Made by a program: the position numbers and the translations under genes | Source: Thermoplasmata archaeon | Lineage (GTDB): Archaea > Thermoplasmatota > Thermoplasmata > WALJ01 | Reading direction: 5' to 3' | NCBI GenBank assembly: GCA_027006785.1 | Contig: JALTFR010000018.1 | Location: 1-60,986, forward strand | DNA: 60,986 bases | Notes under the pieces: model-generated | Seen by the model: only the letters and a program-made list of their open reading frames with translations | What the model was told of the DNA's origin: nothing | Databases searched by the model: none | Shown here: positions 41,442-51,222 of the stretch, piece by piece | Position numbering within the stretch: position 1 is the first letter of the stretch | How the letters are laid out: each line of letters begins with the position of its first letter

Positions 41442-43835
41442 ATGAGGAAAATTGTGGGACTTCTGCTGGCCTCAATACTCATTCTCATGGGGCTGGGGAA
41501 CATCGTCATTCCGGTTGAAAGCCATATGAGTGTAAGTTCGACAAATGAGCATGGTATAGGGGCTATATTTAAGGAACCTGAACAGGACAAGATAGTTGAC
41601 CACATCTATCCTGAGAACGGTGCTCCTGATGTGAGAAGAGACAAAAGCAATGGTGAGAATACGGTTTCATCGGTTGATAATTCTTATTACCTCCCGCCTG
41701 TGGGCGACCAAGGATATCAGGGCTCATGTGTCGCCTGGTCAATGGGTTATTATCATAAAGGTTATGAGGAGAACAAAGAGCACGACTGGACCGGCAGTGA
41801 GAAATACGACCCTGCTCACCAGATGAGCCCTGCATTCGTTTACAATCATGCCAACGGCGGGCAGGATGGGGGGCTCTATTTCTCAGATGCAGCTTCCCTC
41901 ATAGTTGACATGGGAATAGCTACCATGAAAGATATGCCTTATGATGATTCGGATTATACGACATGGCCGGATACGAGAACCTATTTCGATGCTCTGCAGT
42001 ACAGGGCTAGTGATTATCACTGGATATATGTGGGTGATGACGACGGCATAGATAACCTGAAACAGCATCTGGCAAATGGAAACACAGCAGTTCTTGGAAT
42101 CTATGTGTGGGGAAACTTCGATAATATAGGTGATTACAATTATACCTACTGTGTCGCCGATGAGACCGGAAATAACCGCGGGGGGCACGGAGTGTGTGTC
42201 ATCGGATATGACGATAACAAAGAAACCCATGATGGAAAAGGAGCATTTAAGCTGGTAAATTCATGGGGAACTGGCTGGGGAGACAATGGATTCTGGTGGA
42301 TGTCCTATGAAGCCGTAAAGAATGACGACCTTTCACAGAAATGGGTGATATATCTAGATGACCGGACAGACTATCATCCAAAGACAGTGGCTGAATTGAA
42401 GATAGACCACACCCACAGAGGAGACATAATGAAAGAAGGAATAGAGATTGGAACAGGTACTGGAAACAACAAGAAGTGGTCTCATTCCTTTATGGAGTTC
42501 TATATGCTCAATCATGTGGGTGATTCAAACTACCAGAGATATCCATTTCCGAAAAATACAATGGTGTTTGACCTTACGGATGGAATATCCTCACTGCCGT
42601 CAGACGGAGAAGATTTCTTTGTTGGGTGCGAGGACACCATAAACGGCACAACGGGAAGCCTCAGACATTTTGAGGTCCACTATCTGCCGGAGAAATCATC
42701 ATGGTATTCCTCTGAAGAACCCAAAAGTATACCGGACAACACAGATTCTCAGACATTTCTGAATATGCATCTCGATTCCGGAGGTGAGTTCCATGCACCT
42801 ATAAGAATAGACTCTGATCATGATTTCTACGAACTCAGGGGTGTTTTTAGTGGCAATGGGACAAACAACAATCCTTATATCATAGAAAAATATGATATAA
42901 ATGCTGTTGGACGTGGAAACGGAATTTACTTGGGAAACACCACTGCACACGTCAGAATTAGCAATTGTACTTTACACGATGCCACTGGGGATTCAGGAAA
43001 ATATCATTTTAATTCTGGTATATTTATGTATCGCACAAGCAACGTTACACTCCTAAACAGCACGATATCTGAAAATGGATACGGCATCTATCTTGATTCG
43101 TCCGAGAAGAATTTAATTTATCATAACAACCTAATAAAAAATTTAAATCAATCATATGACAACTCGGGAAGTAATTTCTGGAACTCATCTTACCCCACAG
43201 GAGGAAATTACTGGAGTGATTATGGCGGGACGGATATATTCTCCGGACCCGCACAGAATAAAAGTGGTAGCGACGGTATTGGCGACACAGAATACACCAA
43301 CATAAGTGGTGGGGGAGGAGCACAGGACAATTATCCTCTGATGCAACCTGCGGGCCTCATGAAAATAGATTTGAATGCGGGGTGGAATCTCATCTCACTT
43401 CCATGGGAGAAGAATCCAGTGAATATAACGAGGGCATTGAATGATATTTCATGGGACCGGGCCATGGTGTATATCAACGGAACCTGGCATACATACAACA
43501 AGAACAGGAATGCAAAATACAATGCAGGCTTCCCCACTGTTGATAACACAATCGGAATATGGGTGCACTGCCCAGAAAGCACGTCTCTTTTCGGCTCCGA
43601 TAAAGATATAGGTAGCACTAGCATACCATTGCACAAAGGATGGACTCTCGTCGGATTTCCAACAGGCCATGACCATAAAGTATCGAGTGCTCTCTCCGGA
43701 ATACCGTGGGAACATCTGGAAACATCGGACGCAAATGGAGACACATATGCCCTCTCATACGAAGACTATATGCTTGCAGGAAAAGCATACTGGATATATG
43801 TTGATGAGGACTGTGTGTGGACGGTTGAGTGGTAG
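41442..43835 (+). CDS. Secreted papain-like (C1A) protease with beta-helix and C-terminal repeat domain
   Basis: 797 residues from ATG (a GTG three codons upstream is possible). Signal peptide: IVGLLLASILILMGLGNIVI. C1A domain ~85-320 with Gln/Cys in GDQGYQGSCVAW (Cys96), His249 in GGHGVCVIGYDD and Asn273 in LVNSWGTGWGDNGF, a full catalytic set. A beta-helix of the NosD/CASH kind follows at ~470-600 (ISNCTLHDATG, VTLLNSTISENGYGIYLDSS). The end has two similar modules, LNAGWNLISLPW and LHKGWTLVGFPTG. TATA-like CTTTTTATATC lies ~40 bases upstream. Probably degrades or processes proteins outside the cell. Confidence 0.88.
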   Translation: MRKIVGLLLASILILMGLGNIVIPVESHMSVSSTNEHGIGAIFKEPEQDKIVDHIYPENGAPDVRRDKSNGENTVSSVDNSYYLPPVGDQGYQGSCVAWSMGYYHKGYEENKEHDWTGSEKYDPAHQMSPAFVYNHANGGQDGGLYFSDAASLIVDMGIATMKDMPYDDSDYTTWPDTRTYFDALQYRASDYHWIYVGDDDGIDNLKQHLANGNTAVLGIYVWGNFDNIGDYNYTYCVADETGNNRGGHGVCVIGYDDNKETHDGKGAFKLVNSWGTGWGDNGFWWMSYEAVKNDDLSQKWVIYLDDRTDYHPKTVAELKIDHTHRGDIMKEGIEIGTGTGNNKKWSHSFMEFYMLNHVGDSNYQRYPFPKNTMVFDLTDGISSLPSDGEDFFVGCEDTINGTTGSLRHFEVHYLPEKSSWYSSEEPKSIPDNTDSQTFLNMHLDSGGEFHAPIRIDSDHDFYELRGVFSGNGTNNNPYIIEKYDINAVGRGNGIYLGNTTAHVRISNCTLHDATGDSGKYHFNSGIFMYRTSNVTLLNSTISENGYGIYLDSSEKNLIYHNNLIKNLNQSYDNSGSNFWNSSYPTGGNYWSDYGGTDIFSGPAQNKSGSDGIGDTEYTNISGGGGAQDNYPLMQPAGLMKIDLNAGWNLISLPWEKNPVNITRALNDISWDRAMVYINGTWHTYNKNRNAKYNAGFPTVDNTIGIWVHCPESTSLFGSDKDIGSTSIPLHKGWTLVGFPTGHDHKVSSALSGIPWEHLETSDANGDTYALSYEDYMLAGKAYWIYVDEDCVWTVEW

Positions 43836-43838
43836 GAA

Positions 43839-45785
43839 TCACCCGTAAAACTCCTTACAAACATTCTTTATCCCTTCTACTTTCTCCGGCCTCATAGTCT
43901 CCGGAAGGAAACGCGCGTACCTGTCCTGAGCAAATCTCTCGTCCATCAGCACGATTAACGCCCTGTCGTCCTTGTCCCTTATGGCCCTTCCTGCGGCCTG
44001 CATGGCCTTGTTAACAGCCGGGTATACGAAGACATAGTCCCATCCCTTTCCGCTGCCGAACTTCTCATCGTAGTACCTTCTCAGAGCTTCGGTCTCAGCA
44101 TTTGGAGGTGCTACCGCAAGACCGATCACCATCACGACCGAAAGCAGGTTACCGCTGTAATCCACACCTTCGGAGAGTGAGCCCCCCTGAACCCCCAGAA
44201 GAAGAGCGCCACCCATGCTTCGTGCATTCTCAAGATTTCCGAGTATCTGTTCCCTCTCACGCTTGCTCATACTCCTGCGCTCCACTATTATCTCCTTGTC
44301 GTGCTCCAGAACCTCCATTCTCTCCATTATGCTCTCCATCATGCTGTATGATGGAAAAAATACCGCTATGTTTCCGGGACAGAATCTTGCGGCATCAACT
44401 ATATGATTCGCATATGCCTGATACATTCTGGCATTTCTCCTTCTGTAGGCAGTGCTCAGATAATCTGTGACCACAACCTTCCTATTCTCCGGGGGATACG
44501 GGCTTTTGTACTCCTTTATCACCGCCTCGCTTATACCCAACAGGTCGGCATACATCTCCCCTGGGTAGAGAGTGCCACTCATGAGTACGGAAGAATGCAC
44601 ACCGTTGAATATGTCAGCTGAGAGCAGGGATGGGTCCAGAAGGCTGCACCTTATCCACTTCTCCTTTCCGTTGGCTATGTGGACGATGGAAGATGATTCA
44701 TTTGACCAGACATCTATGAACTGAGATAGGTATAGTGACATGGGTTCTCTTCCGTCCAGTGCCTCTTTGGTCCCCCGCTCATACAGCCTTTCCTGAAATT
44801 CATCCACGCTTATCTGCTCAAGGCTGCCTTTGAGCGCCGAATCCAGTATGTCCATGAAGAAATCCCTGCCGACCTCAATTTCCGTCTCGCCCATCTCGTT
44901 GAGCTTTTCTTCCAGACCCTGCTCTATTCTCCTTATTATCCCTGCGAGAAGCCCGTCATCCTTCAGGTCTCGCCTTGCTTCCTGCAGAATATCTGGATTC
45001 AGAAAACTGCGCAGGTCAGATCTCAGACGGTCCGGAAGGTTGTGTGCCTCGTCGACGATAATATTTATGTCAGAGAGGGAGCGCTTCATTTTGGTAAAGA
45101 CCTTTTCGTTCAGTTCGGTGAATATGAGGCTGTAATCGCATATCACGAGATTTGCCTTCTCTATCGCATCAACGGCAGCTTTGTGCGGGCAAACACCGTT
45201 CTTTTTTGCCAGATTTACCATTTCTTCCACACTCATTGGTCCGGAGAGTATGGCCTCCACCACCTTCTTGTTGTCCTTTCTGAAGAACTCACATCTACCT
45301 TTCTTTACCATCTCCTGACAGAGCTTTGAAAAAACGGGATACGGCAGGCGGGATTCTTCCATCGGGCACATCTCTTGCTTGGATATTATGTCCACTAACC
45401 TTATATCCCCCTCCATTCGTCGTGCGGTTTCAACTGCTATTCTGTGCTGAGAGCGCTTTGAGGTGAGAAAAAATGTGGTTCTTCCGCTATCAAGAGAATC
45501 TTCCATCGCAGCGCTCAATGCAGCCGCTGTCTTACCTATACCGGTAGGCGCATGGGCTATCAGATGACGCCCGTTCCGAACCGCCTCCCTGCAGTCCTCC
45601 AGAAACTCTCTCTGTCCCTCCCGGACGTCCCTGAAAGGAAAGAGTCCGTTTCCGTATGATGCCTTATCAACACTATCTTTGCCATAGTTGCTGTCGTCGC
45701 CCTCGACATATCCACATCTCGGGCACTTCATCCTTTCTCCGACCTTAATCATAAGGGTTCCGCATACAGGGCAGAATACGGGCAT
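43839..45785 (-). CDS. XPD/DinG-type superfamily 2 helicase with N-terminal zinc ribbon
   Basis: 648 residues. A zinc ribbon (FCPVCGT, Cys5/8; KCPRCGY, Cys21/24) is followed by Walker A HAPTGIGKTAAALSA, iron-sulphur cysteines in CPMEES, KLCQEM, GRCEFF and GVCPHKA, and the DEAH box IIVDEAHNLPDR. The C-terminal half has LLLGVQGGSLSEGVDYSG and AGRAIRDKDDRALIVLMDER. It is related to archaeal XPD and bacterial DinG 5'-3' helicases; the zinc ribbon is an addition. It is divergent from the phosphoesterase. Confidence 0.9.
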   Translation of the reverse strand: MPVFCPVCGTLMIKVGERMKCPRCGYVEGDDSNYGKDSVDKASYGNGLFPFRDVREGQREFLEDCREAVRNGRHLIAHAPTGIGKTAAALSAAMEDSLDSGRTTFFLTSKRSQHRIAVETARRMEGDIRLVDIISKQEMCPMEESRLPYPVFSKLCQEMVKKGRCEFFRKDNKKVVEAILSGPMSVEEMVNLAKKNGVCPHKAAVDAIEKANLVICDYSLIFTELNEKVFTKMKRSLSDINIIVDEAHNLPDRLRSDLRSFLNPDILQEARRDLKDDGLLAGIIRRIEQGLEEKLNEMGETEIEVGRDFFMDILDSALKGSLEQISVDEFQERLYERGTKEALDGREPMSLYLSQFIDVWSNESSSIVHIANGKEKWIRCSLLDPSLLSADIFNGVHSSVLMSGTLYPGEMYADLLGISEAVIKEYKSPYPPENRKVVVTDYLSTAYRRRNARMYQAYANHIVDAARFCPGNIAVFFPSYSMMESIMERMEVLEHDKEIIVERRSMSKREREQILGNLENARSMGGALLLGVQGGSLSEGVDYSGNLLSVVMVIGLAVAPPNAETEALRRYYDEKFGSGKGWDYVFVYPAVNKAMQAAGRAIRDKDDRALIVLMDERFAQDRYARFLPETMRPEKVEGIKNVCKEFYG

Positions 45786-45860
45786 CGGACAGGCAATATC
45801 GAGCGCCTTTTAAGGTTTGGCAGTGGGCAAAGAAATCTAATATCAGGAGCTTTTAACACC

Positions 45861-46565
45861 GTGAGAGCAAAGCCAATATTCGGGAATCCGGCACTTGTAA
45901 TCGAAGATGCTCTGGTGATATCCGATCTGCACATAGGTATCGAGTATTATCTGCAAAAAAAGGGGATACATATACCCTCTCAGTGGAGAGAGATGGCTGC
46001 TGCTGTAAAGGAATTGAAAAAGGAGAGCGAGACAAAGACACTCATAATAAACGGCGACCTGAAACACGGCATATCCGCAGGAAAACGTGAATTGAGTGAC
46101 GCCCGGCATTTCATAAAGGAGATATCCGGGGATTTCGAGAAGATATATCTTGTAAAAGGCAACCATGATGGAGGTATCCAGGATGAAATCAGGCATCTTC
46201 TTACAATCATTCCAAGCTCGGGCTTTGTATATGGGGGAACGGGCATCTTTCACGGACACGCATGGCCGTCGGAAGAGGTTATGAAGACAGATACCCTTGT
46301 AATCGGACACATGCACCCATCCTATGAATTCCTTGACAGTCTTGGAAATTCACAGAAGGAACCATGCTGGATTCGCGGAAAATATAAGGGAAAGGCCGTC
46401 ATTGTCATGCCTTCCATGAATCGCTTCTACGGCGGTGTCGCCGTTAACAGAGGGGAGTTTCTCGGGCCTTTGCTTAAATCGGATGACTTCATTCCGGAAG
46501 AGATCATACTTCTGGACGGAACAGTGGTGAAAAAAGGTTTGGTGGGGGAAAAATCCCCCGAATAG
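45861..46565 (+). CDS. Calcineurin-like metallophosphoesterase (COG1407 type)
   Basis: 234 residues from GTG. The dimetal motifs are LVISDLHIGIE (DxH), INGDLKHG (GD), VKGNHDGG (GNH), HGHAWP and IGHMHPSYE. COG1407 members lie beside helicases or DNA ligases in many genomes and are thought to be nucleic-acid phosphoesterases; here the neighbour is the XPD-like helicase, 75 bp away and divergent. Substrate not shown. Confidence 0.85.
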   Translation: MRAKPIFGNPALVIEDALVISDLHIGIEYYLQKKGIHIPSQWREMAAAVKELKKESETKTLIINGDLKHGISAGKRELSDARHFIKEISGDFEKIYLVKGNHDGGIQDEIRHLLTIIPSSGFVYGGTGIFHGHAWPSEEVMKTDTLVIGHMHPSYEFLDSLGNSQKEPCWIRGKYKGKAVIVMPSMNRFYGGVAVNRGEFLGPLLKSDDFIPEEIILLDGTVVKKGLVGEKSPE

Positions 46566-46743
46566 GTGCTTGTTCTGGGTGAGTTGCTCCGTGCAATCTT
46601 ACTTTTTACCTTCTCCCATAAGAAGTATTTGGTACAATCTTATTCGAAGGCAGACAGAGGCTTTAAAGAGCAACAGAACTGCTGTGAACTCTTATATATT
46701 GCGTGAGTATGGTGGCTCTATCGTTCAAATGGAGATGATAAAC

Positions 46744-49449
46744 ATGACAAAATACGTCTATATGTTCACAGAAGGAGATGGCAAGAACAAGATGCTCCTT
46801 GGAGGAAAAGGAGCAGGGCTCTGCGAGATGACTCAAATAGGACTTCCCGTACCTCCGGGTTTCACCATAACGACGGAAGCATGCATGAAATACTTCGAAG
46901 AGGGAGGGCTTCCCGAAGGGCTCTGGAACGAAGTTCAGGCTGCCATGAAAAAGCTCGAAGAAGAGACCGGGAAGAAGTTCGGAAGTGAGGAGAATCCTCT
47001 TCTTGTTTCAGTGAGATCCGGCGCTCCGGTCTCAATGCCGGGAATGATGGACACCATACTGAACCTCGGGCTGACCGATAAAAGCGTACTTGGACTTGCC
47101 CAGCAGACAGGTAACGAGTGGTTTGCATGGGATGCATACAGAAGGCTTCTTCAGATGTTCGGAAATGTCGTTATGGGAATACCTCACGAGGACTTTGAAA
47201 AGCGCATGGACGCCATAAAAAGAAAGAAAGGGATAAAACTCGATGTGAATATGAGTGTGAACGATTTGAAGTCTCTGGTCAGGGATTATAAAAGAATCTA
47301 TGGGAGATACAGTTATGAGTTTCCGCAGAGGCCCGAAGAGCAGCTGCGCCTATCCATAAGAGCTGTTTTCGAATCGTGGAACAATGAAAGGGCCAAGGTA
47401 TACAGGCAGATAAATGGCATACCGGATGACGTGGGAACTGCGGTCAATATCGTTAGCATGGTCTTCGGAAATATGGGAGATGACAGCGGTACCGGCGTCG
47501 CATTCACCAGAGATCCGCGTCTAGGGGACAAACATCTCTACGGAGAATTTCTAATAAATGCACAAGGAGAGGATGTGGTTGCAGGTATTCGGACACCCCA
47601 TGCCATAAACGAGTATTCTAAACAGGATACCAACCGAAGCCTTCCGACCATGGAAGAGATAATGCCCGAACAGTATGCTGAACTTCTCAGGGTTGCGGAA
47701 CTCCTTGAAAAACATTACAGAGACATGCAGGACATAGAGTTCACGATAGAGAAAGGCAGACTCTACATACTTCAGACAAGGACAGGTAAAAGGACGGCAA
47801 AAGCCGCCGTTAAAATCGCTGTTGATATGGTCGAAGAGGGATTCATAGAGAAAAGAGAGGCACTCATGAGGATAACTCCTGATCAGGTTGACACACTCCT
47901 GCATCCTCAGATAGATCCCACAGCAGAACATACGGCTATTGCCAAGGGACTTGCGGCATCACCAGGAGCTGCTGTAGGCCATGTGATCTTTGACCCTGAA
48001 AAAGCTGTGGCTCTTTCAAAGAAAGGAGAGAAAATAATCCTTGTGAGGCCGGAGACCACCCCTGATGACATTCACGGCATGCATGCCTCGGAAGGAATAT
48101 TGACTGCAAGAGGAGGTATGACATCTCATGCTGCTGTTGTGGCCAGAGCCATGGGTAAGCCAGCCATAGTCGGTTGCGCAGAGCTTGAAATACATATGGA
48201 AGAGTCCTACTTTGCATCAAGAGGAACACGCATATACGAAGGAGACCTGATAACTATCGACGGAACCACAGGGGAGGTTTATGCAGGCAGCGTACCGCTT
48301 ATAAAACCGACTCTGAGCGGTGACCTTGAGAAGATACTTACATGGGCTGACGAGACGAGAGCACTCGGCATACGCGCCAATGCGGACACACCCGAACAGG
48401 CAAAGACAGCCAGGGAATTCGGAGCCGAAGGAATAGGTCTTGCAAGGACAGAGCACATGTTTTTTGGCTCGGAGAGACTCCCGATAATGCAGGAAATGAT
48501 AATGGCGCAGTCCAGAAAGGACAGGATAAAGGCTCTTCGTAAGCTCCTCCCCATGCAGAGAAGCGATTTTGTGGAATTCTTCAGAACAATGGAGGGATAT
48601 CCCGTAATCATAAGGCTTCTTGACCCTCCGCTTCACGAGTTCCTGCCAAGTATAGAAGAGCTCACGCTGGAGATAACCGAACTGAAAATGAAGCTGAAAA
48701 ATGCCAAGACAATGGGGGAGATGGATGTCGTTCTGAACGAGATATCCGAGAAGAAAAGGCTTCTTGATGTGGTCAGTGAGCTGCATGAAATAAATCCGAT
48801 GCTTGGATTCAGAGGATGCAGGCTTGGAATCATATACCCTGAGATATACGAGATGCAGGTGATGGCCATAATACAGGCAGCAGCGGAGGTCATAAGAGAT
48901 GGCAAAAATATATATCCTGAGATAATGATACCTCTCATAGGGCATGTGAATGAGCTTGAAACCCTGAAAGAGCATCTTACAAAGGTGGCCGGTGAGGAGA
49001 TGAAAAAAGAAGGCGTGGACATAGAGTATATGTTCGGTACCATGATTGAGATACCCCGGGCTGCGCTCACCGCCGATGAAATAGCTAAGGTGGCTGAGTT
49101 CTTCTCCTTCGGAACCAACGACCTTACCCAGATGACCTTCGGATACAGCAGGGACGATGCACAGGCGAAGTTTCTCAGAAAATACGTCGAGATGAAGATT
49201 CTCGATAAAGACCCGTTTGCCACAATAGACCGTGACGGTGTGGGGCAGCTTGTAAAGATTGGAACCGAAAAAGGAAAGAAAGCCAGAACAGGCCTCGAAG
49301 TAGGTGTATGCGGAGAACACGGAGGAGACCCCGACAGCATAGAATTCTTCCATCTTTCCGGTCTGGACTATGTATCCTGTTCACCGTACAGGGTCCCGAT
49401 AGCCAGACTTGCCGCAGCCCAATCGGAGATACAACACCCAAGAAATTAA
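46744..49449 (+). CDS. ppdK: Pyruvate, phosphate dikinase
   Basis: 901 residues. N-terminal ATP-grasp domain: MLLGGKGAGLCEMTQIGLPV and VRSGAPVSMPGMMDTILNLG. The swivelling phosphohistidine domain has GGMTSHAAVVARAMGKPAIV with the catalytic His. The C-terminal PEP/pyruvate barrel has SFGTNDLTQMTFGYSRDDA and GVCGEHGGDP. It interconverts pyruvate and PEP. The start MTKYVYMF follows GGAGATGA; 58 in-frame codons upstream lack homology. A TATA box CTTATATATT lies at ~46690. Confidence 0.96.
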   Translation: MTKYVYMFTEGDGKNKMLLGGKGAGLCEMTQIGLPVPPGFTITTEACMKYFEEGGLPEGLWNEVQAAMKKLEEETGKKFGSEENPLLVSVRSGAPVSMPGMMDTILNLGLTDKSVLGLAQQTGNEWFAWDAYRRLLQMFGNVVMGIPHEDFEKRMDAIKRKKGIKLDVNMSVNDLKSLVRDYKRIYGRYSYEFPQRPEEQLRLSIRAVFESWNNERAKVYRQINGIPDDVGTAVNIVSMVFGNMGDDSGTGVAFTRDPRLGDKHLYGEFLINAQGEDVVAGIRTPHAINEYSKQDTNRSLPTMEEIMPEQYAELLRVAELLEKHYRDMQDIEFTIEKGRLYILQTRTGKRTAKAAVKIAVDMVEEGFIEKREALMRITPDQVDTLLHPQIDPTAEHTAIAKGLAASPGAAVGHVIFDPEKAVALSKKGEKIILVRPETTPDDIHGMHASEGILTARGGMTSHAAVVARAMGKPAIVGCAELEIHMEESYFASRGTRIYEGDLITIDGTTGEVYAGSVPLIKPTLSGDLEKILTWADETRALGIRANADTPEQAKTAREFGAEGIGLARTEHMFFGSERLPIMQEMIMAQSRKDRIKALRKLLPMQRSDFVEFFRTMEGYPVIIRLLDPPLHEFLPSIEELTLEITELKMKLKNAKTMGEMDVVLNEISEKKRLLDVVSELHEINPMLGFRGCRLGIIYPEIYEMQVMAIIQAAAEVIRDGKNIYPEIMIPLIGHVNELETLKEHLTKVAGEEMKKEGVDIEYMFGTMIEIPRAALTADEIAKVAEFFSFGTNDLTQMTFGYSRDDAQAKFLRKYVEMKILDKDPFATIDRDGVGQLVKIGTEKGKKARTGLEVGVCGEHGGDPDSIEFFHLSGLDYVSCSPYRVPIARLAAAQSEIQHPRN

Positions 49450-49742
49450 ACCTTTTTTTCACCTTTTCCTGTTTTTTCGTGCGCCATCTCCATGACTTTA
49501 TCTATATCTATCTCGTCAAACATCCCTGTGACCGCCTCATAATGCCCTTTTAGCTTTCTATCCATATCATCCATACTATCTCTCATATGTATTACGTGGC
49601 TTTCGAGGTGATCCATATGCTCCTTCAGCATTTCAGTATGCTCCTTAAGAGAGCGGAGATGATGGTAGAGCGCTATCAAAACAATTATCTCTATTAAAAG
49701 TACCGCCGTTTCAATCACTGCCAGAACTTCTTCGCTGTTCAC
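49446..49742 (-). CDS. Single-pass membrane coiled-coil protein, unknown
   Basis: 98 residues: one N-terminal membrane helix (VLAVIETAVLLIEIIVLIAL), then a heptad-like coiled coil LRSLKEHTEMLKEHMDHLES continuing to MDRKLKGHY, then a charged tail. Histidines recur in the coil. Convergent with ppdK, overlapping its end by 4 bases. No family recognised. Confidence 0.6.
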   Translation of the reverse strand: MNSEEVLAVIETAVLLIEIIVLIALYHHLRSLKEHTEMLKEHMDHLESHVIHMRDSMDDMDRKLKGHYEAVTGMFDEIDIDKVMEMAHEKTGKGEKKV

Positions 49743-49840
49743 AACCCCGTAACATCCTAAGTCTAAAAAGACTTTTGGATAACTTTAACAGAAAACTTTG
49801 AAAAAAAGAGCCTGTCTTCCAAGCCTGCAAATCCCATATA

Positions 49841-49913
49841 TGCGGCTGCCGGGATTCGAACCCGGGCAAGAGGCTTGGGAAGCCCCTATCCTAACCAGCT
49901 AGATCACAGCCGC
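49841..49913 (-). tRNA. tRNA-Gly (CCC)
   Basis: 73-base cloverleaf: acceptor GCGGCTG with CAGCCGC, discriminator A, T arm GCCCGGGTTCGAATCCCGGC. The anticodon stem GGGGC/GCCTC encloses TTCCCAA, giving anticodon CCC. CCA is not encoded. A TATA-like CTTTATATCGG occurs ~25-40 bases upstream on the minus strand (49946-49956). No copy of its ends is seen nearby. Confidence 0.94.
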
Positions 49914-50031
49914 ATTGCGCTTCTGCGAGGGGATGCACATGTCCGATATAAAGATTTCAGATGAGAAAGAAGATGAGAGGAAAGGACGTGGGAAAGTTTA
50001 ATATGCTTTAATGGTATGATATGGTGATAAC

Positions 50032-50382
50032 ATGGGCGATCCAGAAGATATTATAAGAGACATCATGAAGAATACCGGAAGCACGATACAAATAGAGAAC
50101 CTCATGATGGAATCATTCAGAGAGGTTCTTAAAGACGAGATAAAGAACAGGATGCAGGAAAGTCTTGAAAGAAACCCCGAAATAAAAAAAGAGATAAGCG
50201 AGGCAATAGACATATTGATGGAAGCCAGATTGAAAGAGGCTCTAGCACTTATGAAACTTGCCAAGGCCTCCACAAAGCTGGGAGTTGAATCCACTCCGCC
50301 GGATGTGCGTAAAGAAATGATTAAGTCATTCACAGCACTCTTTGAAAAGGAACTTGGGGAGCTGCTCGAGAATACACTGTGA
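50032..50382 (+). CDS. Helical protein, unknown (116 aa)
   Basis: 116 residues, nearly all predicted helix and highly charged: MGDPEDIIRDIMKNTGSTIQ, VLKDEIKNRMQESLERNPEI, SEAIDILMEARLKEALALMK and a C-terminal helix ending KELGELLENTL. No membrane segment, cysteine or catalytic motif. The TATA-like GTTTAATATG lies ~35 bases upstream. It stands alone between two tRNA genes. Confidence 0.6.
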   Translation: MGDPEDIIRDIMKNTGSTIQIENLMMESFREVLKDEIKNRMQESLERNPEIKKEISEAIDILMEARLKEALALMKLAKASTKLGVESTPPDVRKEMIKSFTALFEKELGELLENTL

Positions 50383-50480
50383 CCGAAACTTTGATATAAA
50401 GAAGGCAGTAAGGGATGCTAAATCCAGTGGCTTCACGGCCATACAGGACGGAATGCCATAAAACCCATTAAAATCACAAA

Positions 50481-50553
50481 GCTCCCGTAGTGTAGCGGCC
50501 AATCATGCGGGCCTCTCGAGCCCGCGACCCGGGTTCAAATCCCGGCGGGAGCA
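50481..50553 (+). tRNA. tRNA-Glu (CTC)
   Basis: 73-base cloverleaf: acceptor GCTCCCG with CGGGAGC, discriminator A, T arm CCCGGGTTCAAATCCCGG. The anticodon stem CGGGC/GCCCG encloses CTCTCGA, giving anticodon CTC. It resembles tRNA-Gln at 29982 in its 5' half (CCCGTAGTGTAGCGG shared). It is convergent with the HAM1 gene. Confidence 0.95.
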
Positions 50554-50566
50554 TATAATTTTCAAT

Positions 50567-51124
50567 TCAAGTCTCCTTTTTTTTAAGCCACCTTACCATC
50601 TTCTCTATTGCCCTTCCTCTGTGGGATATGGCATTCTTTTCGGAAGCGCTCATCTCCGCGAATGTCCTTTCCTCACCTTCGGGAATGAAGATCGGGTCAT
50701 AGCCGAAACCGTTCTCTCCCCTGGGATTCCTAGAAACAGTGCCCTTCACCACTCCTTTGAATGTATGGAACTCTCTTCCATCCCAGTATGCGATGACCGC
50801 CTCGAACCTCGCGCTCCTCTCCGTCTTACACCTCATCAGCCTGAGGATTCCCCCATAGCCAATGGTGTCGAATACATATGCTGAATAGACCCCGGGAAAA
50901 CCTTTCAGGTAATCAACGAAGAACCCCGCATCCTCCAGAAAGAAGGGTTCCTGCGACCTCTCAACCACCCATTTAGCAGAGAACAATGCCACCTCTTCCA
51001 GTGTGTCGGCCTGAACCTCCGGAGGCTTCATGTTGTCCTGCACTACCTCATATCCGAGCTCTGCAAGGCGCTCTCCTGCCTCCCTGACCTTGTTCTTATT
51101 CCCGGTTATGAACCTGAGCCTCAT
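50567..51124 (-). CDS. rdgB: XTP/dITP diphosphatase (HAM1/RdgB)
   Basis: 185 residues. It begins with the family motif RLRFITGNKNKVREAGERLA; FFLEDAGFFVDYLKGFPGVY and RGENGFGYDPIFIPEGEERT, MSASEKNAISHRGRAIEKMV are conserved. It removes deaminated purine nucleotides (XTP, ITP, dITP) from the pool. Confidence 0.95.
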   Translation of the reverse strand: MRLRFITGNKNKVREAGERLAELGYEVVQDNMKPPEVQADTLEEVALFSAKWVVERSQEPFFLEDAGFFVDYLKGFPGVYSAYVFDTIGYGGILRLMRCKTERSARFEAVIAYWDGREFHTFKGVVKGTVSRNPRGENGFGYDPIFIPEGEERTFAEMSASEKNAISHRGRAIEKMVRWLKKKET

Positions 51125-51222
51125 CGCAGGGAGAACAGCACCGAATTAAAAAGGATTGTTCATGCCCACCCGGAAAGAGACCATCCTTCCATGACCGTGA
51201 AGAAGTTACATCCGGCGGTGCC

